Position numbers and translations under genes: made by a program. Source: Marinibium conchae (lineage in GTDB: Bacteria > Pseudomonadota > Gammaproteobacteria > Enterobacterales > Alteromonadaceae). Taken from it: a stretch of 64,000 nucleotides of DNA. Below the pieces are notes generated by a model, which saw only the letters and a list, made by a program, of their open reading frames with translations, made no database searches and was not told the DNA's origin. Of the stretch, positions 38,321 to 48,317 are shown in pieces (positions within the stretch are counted from its first letter, which is position 1; the number at the start of each line of letters is the position of its first letter). Location: contig NZ_JADNRN010000001.1 of NCBI RefSeq assembly GCF_015595035.1, positions 682,001-746,000 of the forward strand, written 5' to 3'.

Positions 38321-39144
38321 TGTCTATTGCTAGCACTCAAAAGGGAAAGCAATCATATCGTGAGTTTGACAGCACGAGCGCTACAGAGGCACAAGCTTGG
38401 GATTATCCGACAGTAGATGAAGAGCTTAAAGCATCACAGCAGGATAGTGTTACCAATGCCTTGAATCGCCCCAGACAGTGGAAGTATGAGCCACCGGAAA
38501 TTGAAGAAGAGGTAAAACCCCTCACCGCAGAAGACATTGAAACTATACGTCAATCGGCTTTTGAGGAAGGTTATGCTGCTGGCAAAGAAGAAGGCTTTCA
38601 AGCTGGTTTCAACGAAGGCAAAGATGAAGGTTTAGCAAAGGGTTTAGAAGAAGGAAAGAATCAGGGCCTTACTGAAGGAATGGAGGCAGGGCAGCAACAA
38701 ATTGAGTCTTTAGCAAATAGTTGGGCAACGCTCATCGAACAAAGTCAACATCCATTGAGGCAAGTGAATTCCGAATTAGAGAAAGAACTCGTAATACTTG
38801 CCAGTGAATTGGCGAAAGCGGTGATAGGGCTAGAAGTCAGTACTCAGAAAGAAGTGCTGCTAAATGCGATTTCTGAAGGCATTAAAGTATTACCGATTCA
38901 AGAATCTACCTATCAGTTTCAAATGCATCCACTAGATGTAGCGATGGTAAAAGGTCATTTTAGCGAACAAAAAATTGCAGAAAATAACTGGCAACTTATT
39001 GAAAACCAGAGCATCGAACAAGGTGGTTGCGAAATTATTACTGAGAATAATGCAGTTGATATGTCGATCAGCAAACGAACTAAAGACGTTTTTGCTCAGT
39101 TTCTCAGCGCACAGGGCGTCGACCACGACCCTCGTAATTCATAG
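38320..39144 (+). CDS. fliH: Export ATPase regulator FliH
   Basis: A 274-residue protein that holds the FliI ATPase and docks it at the export gate. A run of GxxxG-type units (AAGKEEGFQAGFNEGKDEG and following, about 87-125) is the hallmark of the FliH helix. The C-terminal domain (about 150-270) binds FliI. It starts inside the fliG stop and precedes fliI by nine bases. Confidence 0.95.
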   Translation: MSIASTQKGKQSYREFDSTSATEAQAWDYPTVDEELKASQQDSVTNALNRPRQWKYEPPEIEEEVKPLTAEDIETIRQSAFEEGYAAGKEEGFQAGFNEGKDEGLAKGLEEGKNQGLTEGMEAGQQQIESLANSWATLIEQSQHPLRQVNSELEKELVILASELAKAVIGLEVSTQKEVLLNAISEGIKVLPIQESTYQFQMHPLDVAMVKGHFSEQKIAENNWQLIENQSIEQGGCEIITENNAVDMSISKRTKDVFAQFLSAQGVDHDPRNS

Positions 39145-39153
39145 GAAGATAGC

Positions 39154-40536
39154 ATGAGTCTTAGCGAAGGGGTCAAGCCAAGCATTCTTGATAACATAAA
39201 GTCGCTGCAACAACAGGTTCCGAAAAGCGTAGCAATATCATCGGGTAAACTCGTGCGTGGCGTTGGACTGACACTTGAAGCAGTCGGTTGTCAGATTCCA
39301 GTTGGTGGTCGTTGTTTAGTGCAAACAAAGCAAGGCGAGATTGAAGCAGAGGTTGTTGGTTTTGCTGGCGAAATAACTTACCTAATGCCAACCGAATCAG
39401 TGCAAGGCATTGTGCCAGGATCGCGCGTGAAACCGCTTTCGCAAGACAGTGGACTAGCGGTTGGTGATGAACTTCTTGGCAGAGTTATTGATGCTAATGG
39501 TAATGCGCTTGACGGCAAAGGTCTCATCGCTTGTAGTAAACGTGCGTCACTTACGCCACCACCAATTAATCCCTTAGTACGTAAACCAGTGAGTGAACCA
39601 CTCGACGTAGGTGTTCGAGCAATTAATTCTGTACTTACCGTAGGCAAAGGGCAACGAATGGGGTTGTTTGCTGGCAGCGGTGTCGGGAAAAGTGTGCTTA
39701 TGGGCATGATGACACGCGGCACTACTGCAGACGTGGTTGTTGTCGGTCTAATAGGCGAACGTGGCCGCGAGGTAAAAGAATTCATTCAAGACATACTGAG
39801 CGAAGAGGAGCGTCAAAAAGCGGTCGTGATTGCGTCTCCCGCGGATACTTCTCCACTAATGCGTCTAAAAGGATGTGAGGCAGCGGTTACCGTGGCTGAA
39901 TATTTTAGAGACCAAGGCAAGAACGTACTTTTATTAATAGACTCCTTAACCCGCTATGCGATGGCACAGCGTGAAATTGCGTTGGCGGTAGGTGAACCCC
40001 CTGCAACTAAAGGTTATCCACCCTCAGTGTTTGCAAAACTGCCAGCCTTAGTAGAAAGAGCCGGCAATGGTACGGAGCAACAAGGCTCCATAACCGCTTT
40101 TTATACAGTGCTTACTGAAGGTGACGACTTGCAAGATCCGATTGCTGATTCAGCTAGAGCAATACTCGATGGCCATGTTGTGTTGTCGCGATCTTTAGCT
40201 GAATCGGGACATTATCCAGCGATTGATATAGAAGCTTCAATTAGCCGCGTGATGCCTCAAGTGGTGGATGATGATCATTTACTTCAGGCGCGAAACATAA
40301 AACAAGTCTATTCAACTTATCAACAGAATAAAGATCTGATTAGTATTGGCGCCTATGCCCGTGGTTCTGATCATCGTATCGATTTGTCAATAGCTGCCGA
40401 GCCTGCGATAAATGCGTTTCTTCAGCAATCCATGGGGCAAGTAATTGCGTTTTCCGATTGTAAAGAGTCAATGCATACCTTGAGTCAGGGCTTAAATGCC
40501 GCATCGGCTCATGGTCAGCAAACGCAACAGCGATAG
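39154..40536 (+). CDS. fliI: Flagellar export ATPase FliI
   Basis: A 460-residue F1-beta-like ATPase. Walker A is [15 protein letters not shown], the Walker B region is [18 protein letters not shown], and the conserved [14 protein letters not shown] and [10 protein letters not shown] blocks are present. It energises substrate unfolding for the flagellar type III export apparatus. Confidence 0.98.
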   Translation: MSLSEGVKPSILDNIKSLQQQVPKSVAISSGKLVRGVGLTLEAVGCQIPVGGRCLVQTKQGEIEAEVVGFAGEITYLMPTESVQGIVPGSRVKPLSQDSGLAVGDELLGRVIDANGNALDGKGLIACSKRASLTPPPINPLVRKPVSEPLDVGVRAINSVLTVGKGQRMGLFAGSGVGKSVLMGMMTRGTTADVVVVGLIGERGREVKEFIQDILSEEERQKAVVIASPADTSPLMRLKGCEAAVTVAEYFRDQGKNVLLLIDSLTRYAMAQREIALAVGEPPATKGYPPSVFAKLPALVERAGNGTEQQGSITAFYTVLTEGDDLQDPIADSARAILDGHVVLSRSLAESGHYPAIDIEASISRVMPQVVDDDHLLQARNIKQVYSTYQQNKDLISIGAYARGSDHRIDLSIAAEPAINAFLQQSMGQVIAFSDCKESMHTLSQGLNAASAHGQQTQQR

Positions 40537-40545
40537 TAGGCCTTC

Positions 40546-41001
40546 ATGAGTAATCTCAAACAATTAATGTTGGTGCTCGACCTAGAGAGTAAAAAAGAAA
40601 ATAAGCTTGCTCAAGATTATCAACAAGCAGAATTGCATAAACAGCAAAGTAGACAAAAACTGTCAGGTTTAGAGCAGTATCGCTTGGATTATCTGCGCCT
40701 AATTCAACAAAAGGGTCAACTGGGCGTTGAAGCTAAGGAATTACATCAACACCAATCTTTTGTTGGCAAACTAGATAAAGCCTGTGAGCAACAAATTCAA
40801 TTTATCAGTCAAGCCACTTTGGTCGCAGACCAGCGTAAAAGACTTTGGCTTGACCAACAAAAAAGACGCAAAGCAATAGAAATCTTAATTTCGAGCAAAC
40901 GGGCAAAGGCCAGCGTAATTGCAAATAGACGCGAACAAGACATGTACGATGAAATAGCACTTCAAAAGTATGCTCGCCGCAAACACCCAGGTGTTCTTTA
41001 G
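40546..41001 (+). CDS. fliJ: Flagellar export protein FliJ
   Basis: A 151-residue coiled-coil protein rich in Gln, Lys and Arg, of the expected FliJ length. It couples FliI to the export gate protein FlhA. It lies nine bases after fliI and ends the fliE operon, before the fliK sigma-54 promoter. Confidence 0.92.
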   Translation: MSNLKQLMLVLDLESKKENKLAQDYQQAELHKQQSRQKLSGLEQYRLDYLRLIQQKGQLGVEAKELHQHQSFVGKLDKACEQQIQFISQATLVADQRKRLWLDQQKRRKAIEILISSKRAKASVIANRREQDMYDEIALQKYARRKHPGVL

Positions 41002-41043
41002 TAATAAACTTCGTAACCAGTTGTTTTTTAACATGATTTTAAT

Positions 41044-41059
41044 TGGCACATCCATTGCA
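41044..41059 (+). promoter_or_regulatory. Sigma-54 promoter for fliK
   Basis: TGGCACATCCATTGCA is a full -24/-12 consensus with GG (41045-41046) and GC (41057-41058) ten bases apart. It is the strongest sigma-54 site in the window. Confidence 0.93.
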
Positions 41060-41171
41060 ATAATCCTTGCTAGATACTATCAAGCCTTAATCAGTAACAG
41101 TATGATTCTGTTGTAAGTTGCTGTTTAATATAGCTTTGATCAAAACCAACCGTTTGGATGAAATTATTATT

Positions 41172-43607
41172 ATGCAACAATTTGCCTCAACTCAAACAAG
41201 TATTGCCGCATCAAATATTGCCTTCGATGAAATAAAGCTCTCGTCTCCTGTTGGGCGTGATGCACAATCCACATCACTGCAAAGTAGCGAACAACGCTCA
41301 GCATTTGAAGATGCTCTTGCTCGACAGGAGCAAAAAAATGCAAGCTCATCTGAACGCAGCGATCAAAAAGGCAAGTCGATAGCTCAGCGCAACGATTCAA
41401 GAGATGCTTCGAGCGAACGAGCCCAAGAGAGCAGAGAGCGCGCTCGCGACAATCAATTAAAAGCCGAAGGTAAGCGAGAAGAACTGGCGTCACAGCGCGA
41501 ACGTCAGGCTGAAAACCAAGAGGCAAAGCAAGCGCAATTAAGAGAAGATAAAACGCAAGCATCGTCAAACGACTTGGCTAGAGAGGATAAGGCCCAGAAG
41601 CACTGCGATAATTGCCATCATGATGAAACTGGCAGTGATGCGGCAACAAAAGCAAATGAGTTCGCTGCGGAGGCCGGAAATAAAAATAGTGATGTCGACG
41701 GAGTTGTTATTGAAGAAAACTTACTGCAGTCCACTTTGAGAAAAGAATCTGCCAAAGACAGCGCGGAGCAAGGTGTGGATGATGTTGCCAACGCTGCTCT
41801 AGCCGATGACTTTGATTGGGTGAACTACGTTAATCAGATTAAGGATATTGCTAACCAAGATAAGGGTATTATTGACTCACAAGATACTATTAAGAATGAT
41901 CTTTTTATTGATAAAACAGTGTCGAGCGAAGAGTTCTTTGCCAAGGCTGTTGAGTCACTTCGAGTACAAGATGAAGTGAATACAATTGAAGGAAATTCTG
42001 CAAATATTATTTCTCCTGAATCCAATACAGAGTTAGTCGATATTCAGTTAAGTGAAAAAGAGCTTAACGCGCTACTTGAAGCCGCTGGTGTAAATGTTGA
42101 AGAATCACAAGAAAACTTATCATTGAATAGTGAAAAACTCGCAGAGCTAGACCAAGCAATCGCATCTTTTCTAAATCAGCTATTGAACGATAAAAACGCT
42201 GAGAGCGAACTTAGTGATAGCAGCGAGTCTATTGATCAACAAGACATGAAAGAGCTTAATGCCTCATTAATAAAAAATTTATTGGGTGCTGTTGATGTTG
42301 GCGATGAGTCAAATTCAAGACTACGTGATGAACAGTCGAAACTTGGCACTGAGGAGCTTACAATTCCTAACGACCTCGCGATTAAAATAAAACAGTCCAG
42401 CGCATCTGAGGCCGTTGATAGTCTTCAAGACGTAAAGCCGCTGCAAAAAGAATTCATCGATATTAAACAAACTGGCGCTAAAGAGCAGGGCGACAGGGTG
42501 CTTGTACCTGAATTGGCAATTAAAGCTGAGAGTATCAGCTTGAGTGAAGTTGACGCTAGCGTTGCCATCGCTGATGCCAAAGCGGCGACAGCACTCAACG
42601 AGCCTAATCAAAAAGTCGTTCTTAACGAAAAACAAGCATCACTAGTACTTAGCCTGCCGGTGGGAAGCGATGCCGGTAAAAAAGGTGCTGAACTTCTTAC
42701 AAAGCTAACACCCGACGCTGAATTAGCGACTATTGAAAATGTGAGTAAACGTCTTGAGGCAGTAATACCTGATTTGAAATCAGACGGTAAAGCAACCGAG
42801 TTCATTGCTGCACTGCAATCGTCAGTAAAGGAAATGAAGGAGCAGCTCAAGCTCGGACGTGAACCAGGCATTGATTTGAAGAGTTTGGTGAGTGATGCCC
42901 TCGCTACTGCCGACCTTAAAGTGCCAAGAACAGCCGATATCAATATTGATAAACAAATGAGTCAAATTACCACGATTTTGGCTGCGGCAAATAGCGTCAA
43001 TCAAAATGCACAGCAACAGAGTTACCTGAGTACGGGCTTGGCTGACTTGCAAGGCATAAAAGAAGTGTCTCAGTTTCAAGCCGAGAGCAGTAAGTTAGTG
43101 CAGCAGACGGTAGTGAACGAAAAAGCGGTCAATATCTTTAAGCCTGAAGGTCAGCAGCAACTAAGTGAAAAGGTTCGCTGGATGGTAAATAGCAAGCACC
43201 TGAGCGCTGAAATCCGTCTCGATCCGCCTGATTTAGGTGGTATGAATATCAAGGTGAACTTATCTGGCGATTCGGCAAGCGTCAATTTTGTTGTGCAATC
43301 TCAACAAGCCCGTGAAGCTCTCGATCAAGCAGTACCTCGCTTACGTGAAATGCTCGAAGAGCAAGGCATAGAGCTGGGTCAGTCATCGGTTGAGCAAGAC
43401 AGTTCTGGAAGGGGACAACAAGGGCAAGATCCTGAGCAACAAATTGCAAATAATTCATCAGGCAATGGCAATTTGGCACAACAATCGCAAGACCATCTAA
43501 CAAGCGATGAGGGCGAAACGAACGCTGATGACCATACAAATCAAGATGCTGTTGCTGAGCAACGCATCAGTGGTGCACAGATAGGTGGAATAGACTATTA
43601 CGCATAA
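41172..43607 (+). CDS. fliK: Hook-length control protein FliK (unusually long)
   Basis: An 811-residue secreted ruler. The C-terminal FliK domain is recognisable (about 660-745: LSEKVRWMVNSKHLSAEIRL, PPDLGGMNIKVNLSG and VPRLREMLEEQGIELGQ). The rest is a long Ser/Glu/Asp/Gln/Lys-rich and probably disordered region. The ATG at 41172 is chosen because the frame from TTG 41118 adds non-conserved residues, though the ribosome site is weak. Hook-length models tie the ruler length to the hook length, so this long linker is noteworthy. Confidence 0.9.
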   Translation: MQQFASTQTSIAASNIAFDEIKLSSPVGRDAQSTSLQSSEQRSAFEDALARQEQKNASSSERSDQKGKSIAQRNDSRDASSERAQESRERARDNQLKAEGKREELASQRERQAENQEAKQAQLREDKTQASSNDLAREDKAQKHCDNCHHDETGSDAATKANEFAAEAGNKNSDVDGVVIEENLLQSTLRKESAKDSAEQGVDDVANAALADDFDWVNYVNQIKDIANQDKGIIDSQDTIKNDLFIDKTVSSEEFFAKAVESLRVQDEVNTIEGNSANIISPESNTELVDIQLSEKELNALLEAAGVNVEESQENLSLNSEKLAELDQAIASFLNQLLNDKNAESELSDSSESIDQQDMKELNASLIKNLLGAVDVGDESNSRLRDEQSKLGTEELTIPNDLAIKIKQSSASEAVDSLQDVKPLQKEFIDIKQTGAKEQGDRVLVPELAIKAESISLSEVDASVAIADAKAATALNEPNQKVVLNEKQASLVLSLPVGSDAGKKGAELLTKLTPDAELATIENVSKRLEAVIPDLKSDGKATEFIAALQSSVKEMKEQLKLGREPGIDLKSLVSDALATADLKVPRTADINIDKQMSQITTILAAANSVNQNAQQQSYLSTGLADLQGIKEVSQFQAESSKLVQQTVVNEKAVNIFKPEGQQQLSEKVRWMVNSKHLSAEIRLDPPDLGGMNIKVNLSGDSASVNFVVQSQQAREALDQAVPRLREMLEEQGIELGQSSVEQDSSGRGQQGQDPEQQIANNSSGNGNLAQQSQDHLTSDEGETNADDHTNQDAVAEQRISGAQIGGIDYYA

Positions 43608-43762
43608 TTACTTCGCCTCGTTTACTGAGCAACACGCATGGTAACTGATGCTTACAGTAGTGAATAAGTTGACGTAAAAATGACATCAAGCGTCAGTAAG
43701 TCGTTGATAAGCGTAATTTATAGACTGCAGATATTGAGCCTTAACTTAACAAGAGAAAAGAC

Positions 43763-44281
43763 ATGGCCGACGAAGAATTAGAAATTGAAGAGGGTGGTAA
43801 AAAAAAGGGCAAGTTAATGCTCATCATTATCATTGTCGTTGTTTTGCTAGCCGGTGGCGGTGGCGCATATTTCTTTCTATTTATGGGTGATGAGCCTGTT
43901 GCTGAAGAAGGAATGGAAGGTGAAGAGAGCAAAGAGCTTGCTCAAGACTTACCTGCAGAGGGAGAAGCCTTATACGTTGCTATGCCTCGTGCTTTTACCT
44001 TTAATGCCCCGGGCGTTGCGCGTGAACGAATCGTACAAATCGAGGTGCAGTTAATGGTGCGCGGCGTTGAAAATGAGGAGCTGGCCAAACGTCACATTCC
44101 TCGGATAGAGGGAACCCTGCTGCAGGTGTTTAGTGCCTCTAATGCTGATGATTTAGTTACCGACGTTGGTAAAATAGAGTTAAAAGACCGAGCTACAGCG
44201 CAGGTTCGTCAGGTGATGAACGAAATAGAAAAGACACAAGTGGTAGAACAAGTTTTATTTACCGGCTTTGTGATTCAGTAG
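43763..44281 (+). CDS. fliL: Flagellar basal-body protein FliL
   Basis: A 172-residue protein with one N-terminal membrane segment (about 16-38: LMLIIIIVVVLLAGGGGAYFFLF) and a periplasmic domain with the FliL pattern (VARERIVQIEVQLMVRG, then HIPRIEGTLLQVFS). It acts near the stator. A 155-base spacer separates it from fliK; no convincing promoter was found there. Confidence 0.93.
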   Translation: MADEELEIEEGGKKKGKLMLIIIIVVVLLAGGGGAYFFLFMGDEPVAEEGMEGEESKELAQDLPAEGEALYVAMPRAFTFNAPGVARERIVQIEVQLMVRGVENEELAKRHIPRIEGTLLQVFSASNADDLVTDVGKIELKDRATAQVRQVMNEIEKTQVVEQVLFTGFVIQ

Positions 44282-44334
44282 TCCTTCTATTGGCTGCCCA
44301 AGCGGCTTCTACATAACTGAAAAAGAGAATTAAT

Positions 44335-45393
44335 GTGAGCGATTTATTATCACAAGACGAAATTGATGCGCTATTACATGGCGTTGATGATGTTGAAGAA
44401 GAAGAGGTCGAGGAGGTTGTCGATGACGGCTCGGCAATGGAATACGACTTTTCGTCTCAAGATAGAATTGTGCGCGGTCGCATGCCAACACTGGAAATTG
44501 TTAATGAGCGTTTTGCTCGCCATATGAGAGTTAGCTTGTTTAATATGATGAGACGCTCAGCAGAAGTCTCTATTAACGGGATTCAGATGATAAAGTTTGG
44601 AGAGTACATCCATACTTTATTCGTACCGACCAGTTTGAATATGGTGAGGTTCCGTCCACTTAAAGGTACAGGCCTTATCACTATGGAAGCAAGATTAGTC
44701 TTTATCATGGTGGACAATTTTTTTGGTGGCGATGGTCGTTACCATGCAAAAATCGAAGGTCGTGAATTCACACCCACTGAACGTCGTATTATTCAAATGC
44801 TTTTGAAATTAATATTTGAGGATTACAAAGAAGCTTGGGGCCCGGTGATGGATGTATCATTTGAGTACCTTGACTCAGAAGTCAACCCGGCGATGGCAAA
44901 TATTGTGAGCCCAACCGAAGTGGTCGTGATTAGCTCTTTCCATATCGAACTTGATGGTGGCGGTGGCGACTTTCATATTTCTCTCCCTTATTCCATGCTT
45001 GAGCCCATCAGAGATTTACTTGATGCAGGCGTTCAAAATGACAAAGAAGACACCGACTTTAGGTGGAGTAAAGCGCTCAGAGACGAAATTATGGATGTAC
45101 ATGTAGGCTTAACTACGCACTTACTCGACATGAACGTGTCACTTGAAAAGTTAATGGACTTTAAACCAGGCGATATTATTCCGATTGATATGCCGAATCA
45201 TGTAACGGTATTAATAGAAGAGTTGCCTACTTTTAGAGCTAAACTTGGAAAGTCCCGAGACAACATAGCGCTAAAAATAACTGAAAAAATTCCGAGACCA
45301 AATTCTGTGAAGTCTGAGTTACAGCTTCTTACTAGAAATGGCAAGGTAATAGATAACGACGCCGAACTGCAGGTGTTGGAAGAAGATTTATAA
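44335..45393 (+). CDS. fliM: Motor switch protein FliM
   Basis: A 352-residue switch protein starting with GTG. The N-terminal LSQDEIDALLHGV is the CheY-P-binding segment. The rest contains the GGxG-like core (MVDNFFGGDGRY) and the C-terminal FliN-binding domain (ITEKIPRPNSVKSELQLL). The N-terminal peptide is strikingly like the repeats in the CheA linker. Confidence 0.98.
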   Translation: MSDLLSQDEIDALLHGVDDVEEEEVEEVVDDGSAMEYDFSSQDRIVRGRMPTLEIVNERFARHMRVSLFNMMRRSAEVSINGIQMIKFGEYIHTLFVPTSLNMVRFRPLKGTGLITMEARLVFIMVDNFFGGDGRYHAKIEGREFTPTERRIIQMLLKLIFEDYKEAWGPVMDVSFEYLDSEVNPAMANIVSPTEVVVISSFHIELDGGGGDFHISLPYSMLEPIRDLLDAGVQNDKEDTDFRWSKALRDEIMDVHVGLTTHLLDMNVSLEKLMDFKPGDIIPIDMPNHVTVLIEELPTFRAKLGKSRDNIALKITEKIPRPNSVKSELQLLTRNGKVIDNDAELQVLEEDL

Positions 45394-45411
45394 GAGATAG
45401 GAATTAAGACG

Positions 45412-45879
45412 ATGAGTGAAGAAGGCGAAGGTTTAGATGATTGGGAAGCAGCAATGGCCGAACAAGCCGAAGCTGAAGCTGGCGAAGGTGATGGCGGTGG
45501 TGATCCACAGGATGATATTGATGCGATTATGAATGAGCAGGCTGCTGGCGCTTCCGATGGCGCTCAGCCTGCTGAGTTTGATGAGCTGCAAGAGGATGCA
45601 CCCATCACTCAAGCGGAGAAAAAGAAACTAGACACGATACTCGATATCCCAGTCACTATTTCAATGGAGGTAGGTAGAAGCGAGATATCTATTCGAAATT
45701 TACTGCAATTGAACCAAGGTTCTGTTGTCGAATTGGACCGCGTTGCGGGCGAACCATTAGATGTTTTAGTAAATGGCACGCTGATTGCTCATGGAGAAGT
45801 AGTAGTCATCAATGATAAATTTGGAATTCGTTTAACCGATGTTATTAGTCAAGTCGAGAGAATCAAGAAACTCAGGTAA
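45412..45879 (+). CDS. fliN: Motor switch protein FliN
   Basis: A 155-residue protein with a long acidic N-terminal tail (Glu/Asp/Ala/Gly-rich, to about 70) and the C-terminal SpoA domain (LDTILDIPVTISMEVGR, then NLLQLNQGSVVELDRVAGEPLDVLVNG). It is part of the C-ring with FliG and FliM and overlaps fliO by 41 bases. Confidence 0.97.
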   Translation: MSEEGEGLDDWEAAMAEQAEAEAGEGDGGGDPQDDIDAIMNEQAAGASDGAQPAEFDELQEDAPITQAEKKKLDTILDIPVTISMEVGRSEISIRNLLQLNQGSVVELDRVAGEPLDVLVNGTLIAHGEVVVINDKFGIRLTDVISQVERIKKLR

Positions 45880-46384
45880 AACTCTAATTAAATTAGGGTC
45901 TTGCATCCTTTTCCTTTTTTTGTTTTGTAGCGTGGTCAGCGCGGAGGCTTCGGCCTCCAACCCTCAAACCCTTCAAAATCCCACATCCATACTGTCAATT
46001 TTTCTTAGTCTTTTGCTAGTAATCGCCATTATTTTTGCGTTTGCATTCATTGCGCGTCGATTTAACGTCACTCAGGCTGGAAATGGTCAAATGAAAGTGG
46101 TCGCTTCTATGTCGGCCGGCGCCAAAGAAAAAATTATGGTAATCGATGTGGGTGGCGAGCAGTTCCTACTCGGCGTGACTGCCCACAATATTAATCAGCT
46201 AGGTAAACTCGATAAGCCTCTTGAAAGCAGCAAATCTATATTATCAGACACCGCGAGCAGCGCCGAATCTAAGCATATAGCATTCAAAGATAAGTTAGTC
46301 AAAGCAATGGCAGATGCCATGGTTGGCTCACCTAAGAAAGCGAATAAACAAAGCGCCTCCGACGCTGCGATTCAGGGGCAATAG
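45839..46384 (+). CDS. fliO: Flagellar export protein FliO
   Basis: A 181-residue protein of the export-gate assembly group. A cleavable-looking hydrophobic segment (about 19-38) and a second membrane segment (about 55-75: [21 protein letters not shown]) precede a cytoplasmic domain ([20 protein letters not shown]). The start at 45839 overlaps fliN; a later start is possible since the first 15 residues are not conserved. It is followed by fliP. Confidence 0.85.
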   Translation: MLLVKSRESRNSGKTLIKLGSCILFLFLFCSVVSAEASASNPQTLQNPTSILSIFLSLLLVIAIIFAFAFIARRFNVTQAGNGQMKVVASMSAGAKEKIMVIDVGGEQFLLGVTAHNINQLGKLDKPLESSKSILSDTASSAESKHIAFKDKLVKAMADAMVGSPKKANKQSASDAAIQGQ

Positions 46385-46385
46385 C

Positions 46386-47210
46386 ATGAAGTCTTACAGT
46401 GCTCATCAATCGCAACACTCAAATACGCTCAATAAGCTCTTACAAAAGCTCTCTAATATACTGTTGAAGATGTCAGTGCTTATTGCCTTATACATTTGTG
46501 TCAGTGGGGCCTTGCTAGCGGAGCAGGGTATTCAGGCTATTACGGTGACGACTACGGACGACGGTAGTCAAGAATACAGCATGACCTTGCAAGCACTGTT
46601 TATAATGACGGCCTTAAGTCTTATTCCTGCCTTCATTATGATGATGACATCTTTTACGCGTATTATTGTCGTGTTGTCAATATTACGTCAGGCGATAGGT
46701 TTACAACAATCGCCATCGAATCAAATTTTGATAGGCGTAAGCCTTTTTCTGTCGATGTTTATTATGGCTCCTGTATTTGAGGAGATAAATGAAAAAGCAC
46801 TTCAGCCCTACTTAAGTGAAGAGCTCACATCGATTCAAGCTTTTGAGATTGCAAAAGAGCCAATGCGGGCTTTCATGCTCTCTCAGACCAGAATTAAAGA
46901 TTTAGAAACCTTCGTGCAAATTGGAGGCTACGATGATCAATTTGATGATCCTGCCGATGTTCCTCTAACCGTATTAATACCTGCTTTTGTTACCAGTGAA
47001 TTAAAAACCGCTTTTCAGATTGGCTTCATGCTTTTTATACCATTTTTGATACTCGACTTGGTTGTTGCCTCGATTTTGATGGCGATGGGAATGATGATGT
47101 TGTCGCCAATGATTGTTTCATTGCCATTTAAGTTAATGTTGTTCGTCTTAGTCGATGGATGGAATCTTATCTTTGGTACCTTAGCCACCAGTTTCGGTAT
47201 GGGAGTGTGA
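46386..47210 (+). CDS. fliP: Export gate protein FliP
   Basis: A 274-residue membrane protein of the type III export gate. A signal-like segment (about 28-45) is followed by the FliP signature ([20 protein letters not shown], then a long periplasmic loop, and [24 protein letters not shown]). The ATG at 46386 has a GGGG site upstream. The N-terminus is slightly long for the family; a start at 46470 is possible. Confidence 0.96.
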   Translation: MKSYSAHQSQHSNTLNKLLQKLSNILLKMSVLIALYICVSGALLAEQGIQAITVTTTDDGSQEYSMTLQALFIMTALSLIPAFIMMMTSFTRIIVVLSILRQAIGLQQSPSNQILIGVSLFLSMFIMAPVFEEINEKALQPYLSEELTSIQAFEIAKEPMRAFMLSQTRIKDLETFVQIGGYDDQFDDPADVPLTVLIPAFVTSELKTAFQIGFMLFIPFLILDLVVASILMAMGMMMLSPMIVSLPFKLMLFVLVDGWNLIFGTLATSFGMGV

Positions 47211-47214
47211 CGCA

Positions 47215-47484
47215 ATGAGCCCTGAAACATTTGTAGAAATACTGCGTTCATCGATGCTGATCGTCATTATTATTGTATCAGCAGTGATTATTCCCAGTCT
47301 TATAGTGGGCTTAGTCGTTGCCGTATTTCAAGCGGCGACTTCTATAAATGAGCAAACCATGAGTTTTTTACCTCGTTTAATTGTAACCCTTTTAGCATTG
47401 AGTTGGGGTGGTAGTTGGCTGGTAAAGAAAATGATGGATTTCACCATTGAGATGGTTCACAGCATCCCGTCGATAGTGGGCTAA
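47215..47484 (+). CDS. fliQ: Export gate protein FliQ
   Basis: An 89-residue two-helix membrane protein (SSMLIVIIIVSAVIIPSLIVG and IVTLLALSWGGSWLV), the usual FliQ length, with the QAATSINEQTMSFLP loop. Confidence 0.97.
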   Translation: MSPETFVEILRSSMLIVIIIVSAVIIPSLIVGLVVAVFQAATSINEQTMSFLPRLIVTLLALSWGGSWLVKKMMDFTIEMVHSIPSIVG

Positions 47485-47523
47485 AGCCTAAGACTATGAG
47501 CATAAGAGGTTTTACTCAATAAT

Positions 47524-48300
47524 ATGGATATTCTAGCCTCCACAATTACTAATTTTATGGCAGACTATTTACTGCCATTTATGCGCATCTCTGGTCTTTT
47601 CGCGTCGATGGTGGGCTTTAGCGCCAAAACGATTCCAACGCCAGTTCGCAGTTTGTTAGCTGTACTACTCACTCTGATGATTGTGCCCGTTATTCCGCCT
47701 GTTCCGGTAGAAGACTTTGTTAATTTAGGGACATTTGTGCTCGGTATAAAGCAACTGATTATTGGTATTGTTATTGGTTTCATCTCTATGATGGTGCTGA
47801 ATACCTTTGTACTTGTTGGTCAAATCATTGCGATGCAAACAGGCTTGGGTTTTGCGTCAATTGTCGATCCGGTAAACGGCATAAGTGTACCGGCTGTTGG
47901 TCAATTTTATCTGATATTGGCCACGCTGCTTTTTTGGACGCTTGACGGCCATCTCGCAATGATACAAGTGATAGTGCTTAGTTTTGAAGCTTTTCCAATT
48001 GATGCGCCGTGGTGGACTGGTGAACAATTTAGGCTGGTTGCTCATTGGGCTGCATGGATGTTTATTTCAGCAGTCACCATGTCGTTAGCCCCGATTGTTT
48101 CTTTACTCATTGTTAATTTAGCCTTTGGCGTCATGACGAAGGCTGCACCACAACTCAATATTTTCAGTTTGGGTTTTTCAATCGCTCAAATTACAGGTTT
48201 GCTCATTATTTATATTACCTTGAGCAATCAGACATATCACTTCGAGCAACAATGGCAACGTGCACAAGAGTTTATGTGCAAGCTATTGCTGACATGTTAA
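47524..48300 (+). CDS. fliR: Export gate protein FliR
   Basis: A 258-residue multi-pass membrane protein with the FliR pattern: LLPFMRISGLFASMVGFSAK, then GLGFASIVDPVNGISVPAVG, and late NLAFGVMTKAAPQLNIF. It lies 39 bases after fliQ and 17 before flhB. Confidence 0.97.
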   Translation: MDILASTITNFMADYLLPFMRISGLFASMVGFSAKTIPTPVRSLLAVLLTLMIVPVIPPVPVEDFVNLGTFVLGIKQLIIGIVIGFISMMVLNTFVLVGQIIAMQTGLGFASIVDPVNGISVPAVGQFYLILATLLFWTLDGHLAMIQVIVLSFEAFPIDAPWWTGEQFRLVAHWAAWMFISAVTMSLAPIVSLLIVNLAFGVMTKAAPQLNIFSLGFSIAQITGLLIIYITLSNQTYHFEQQWQRAQEFMCKLLLTC

Positions 48301-48317
48301 TTTTCTAGGAAGAAGAC

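Noticed and set aside
43608-43762. Promoter before fliL
   Set aside because: No sigma-54 spacing and no FliA-type -35/-10 pair was found; read-through from fliK is simpler.
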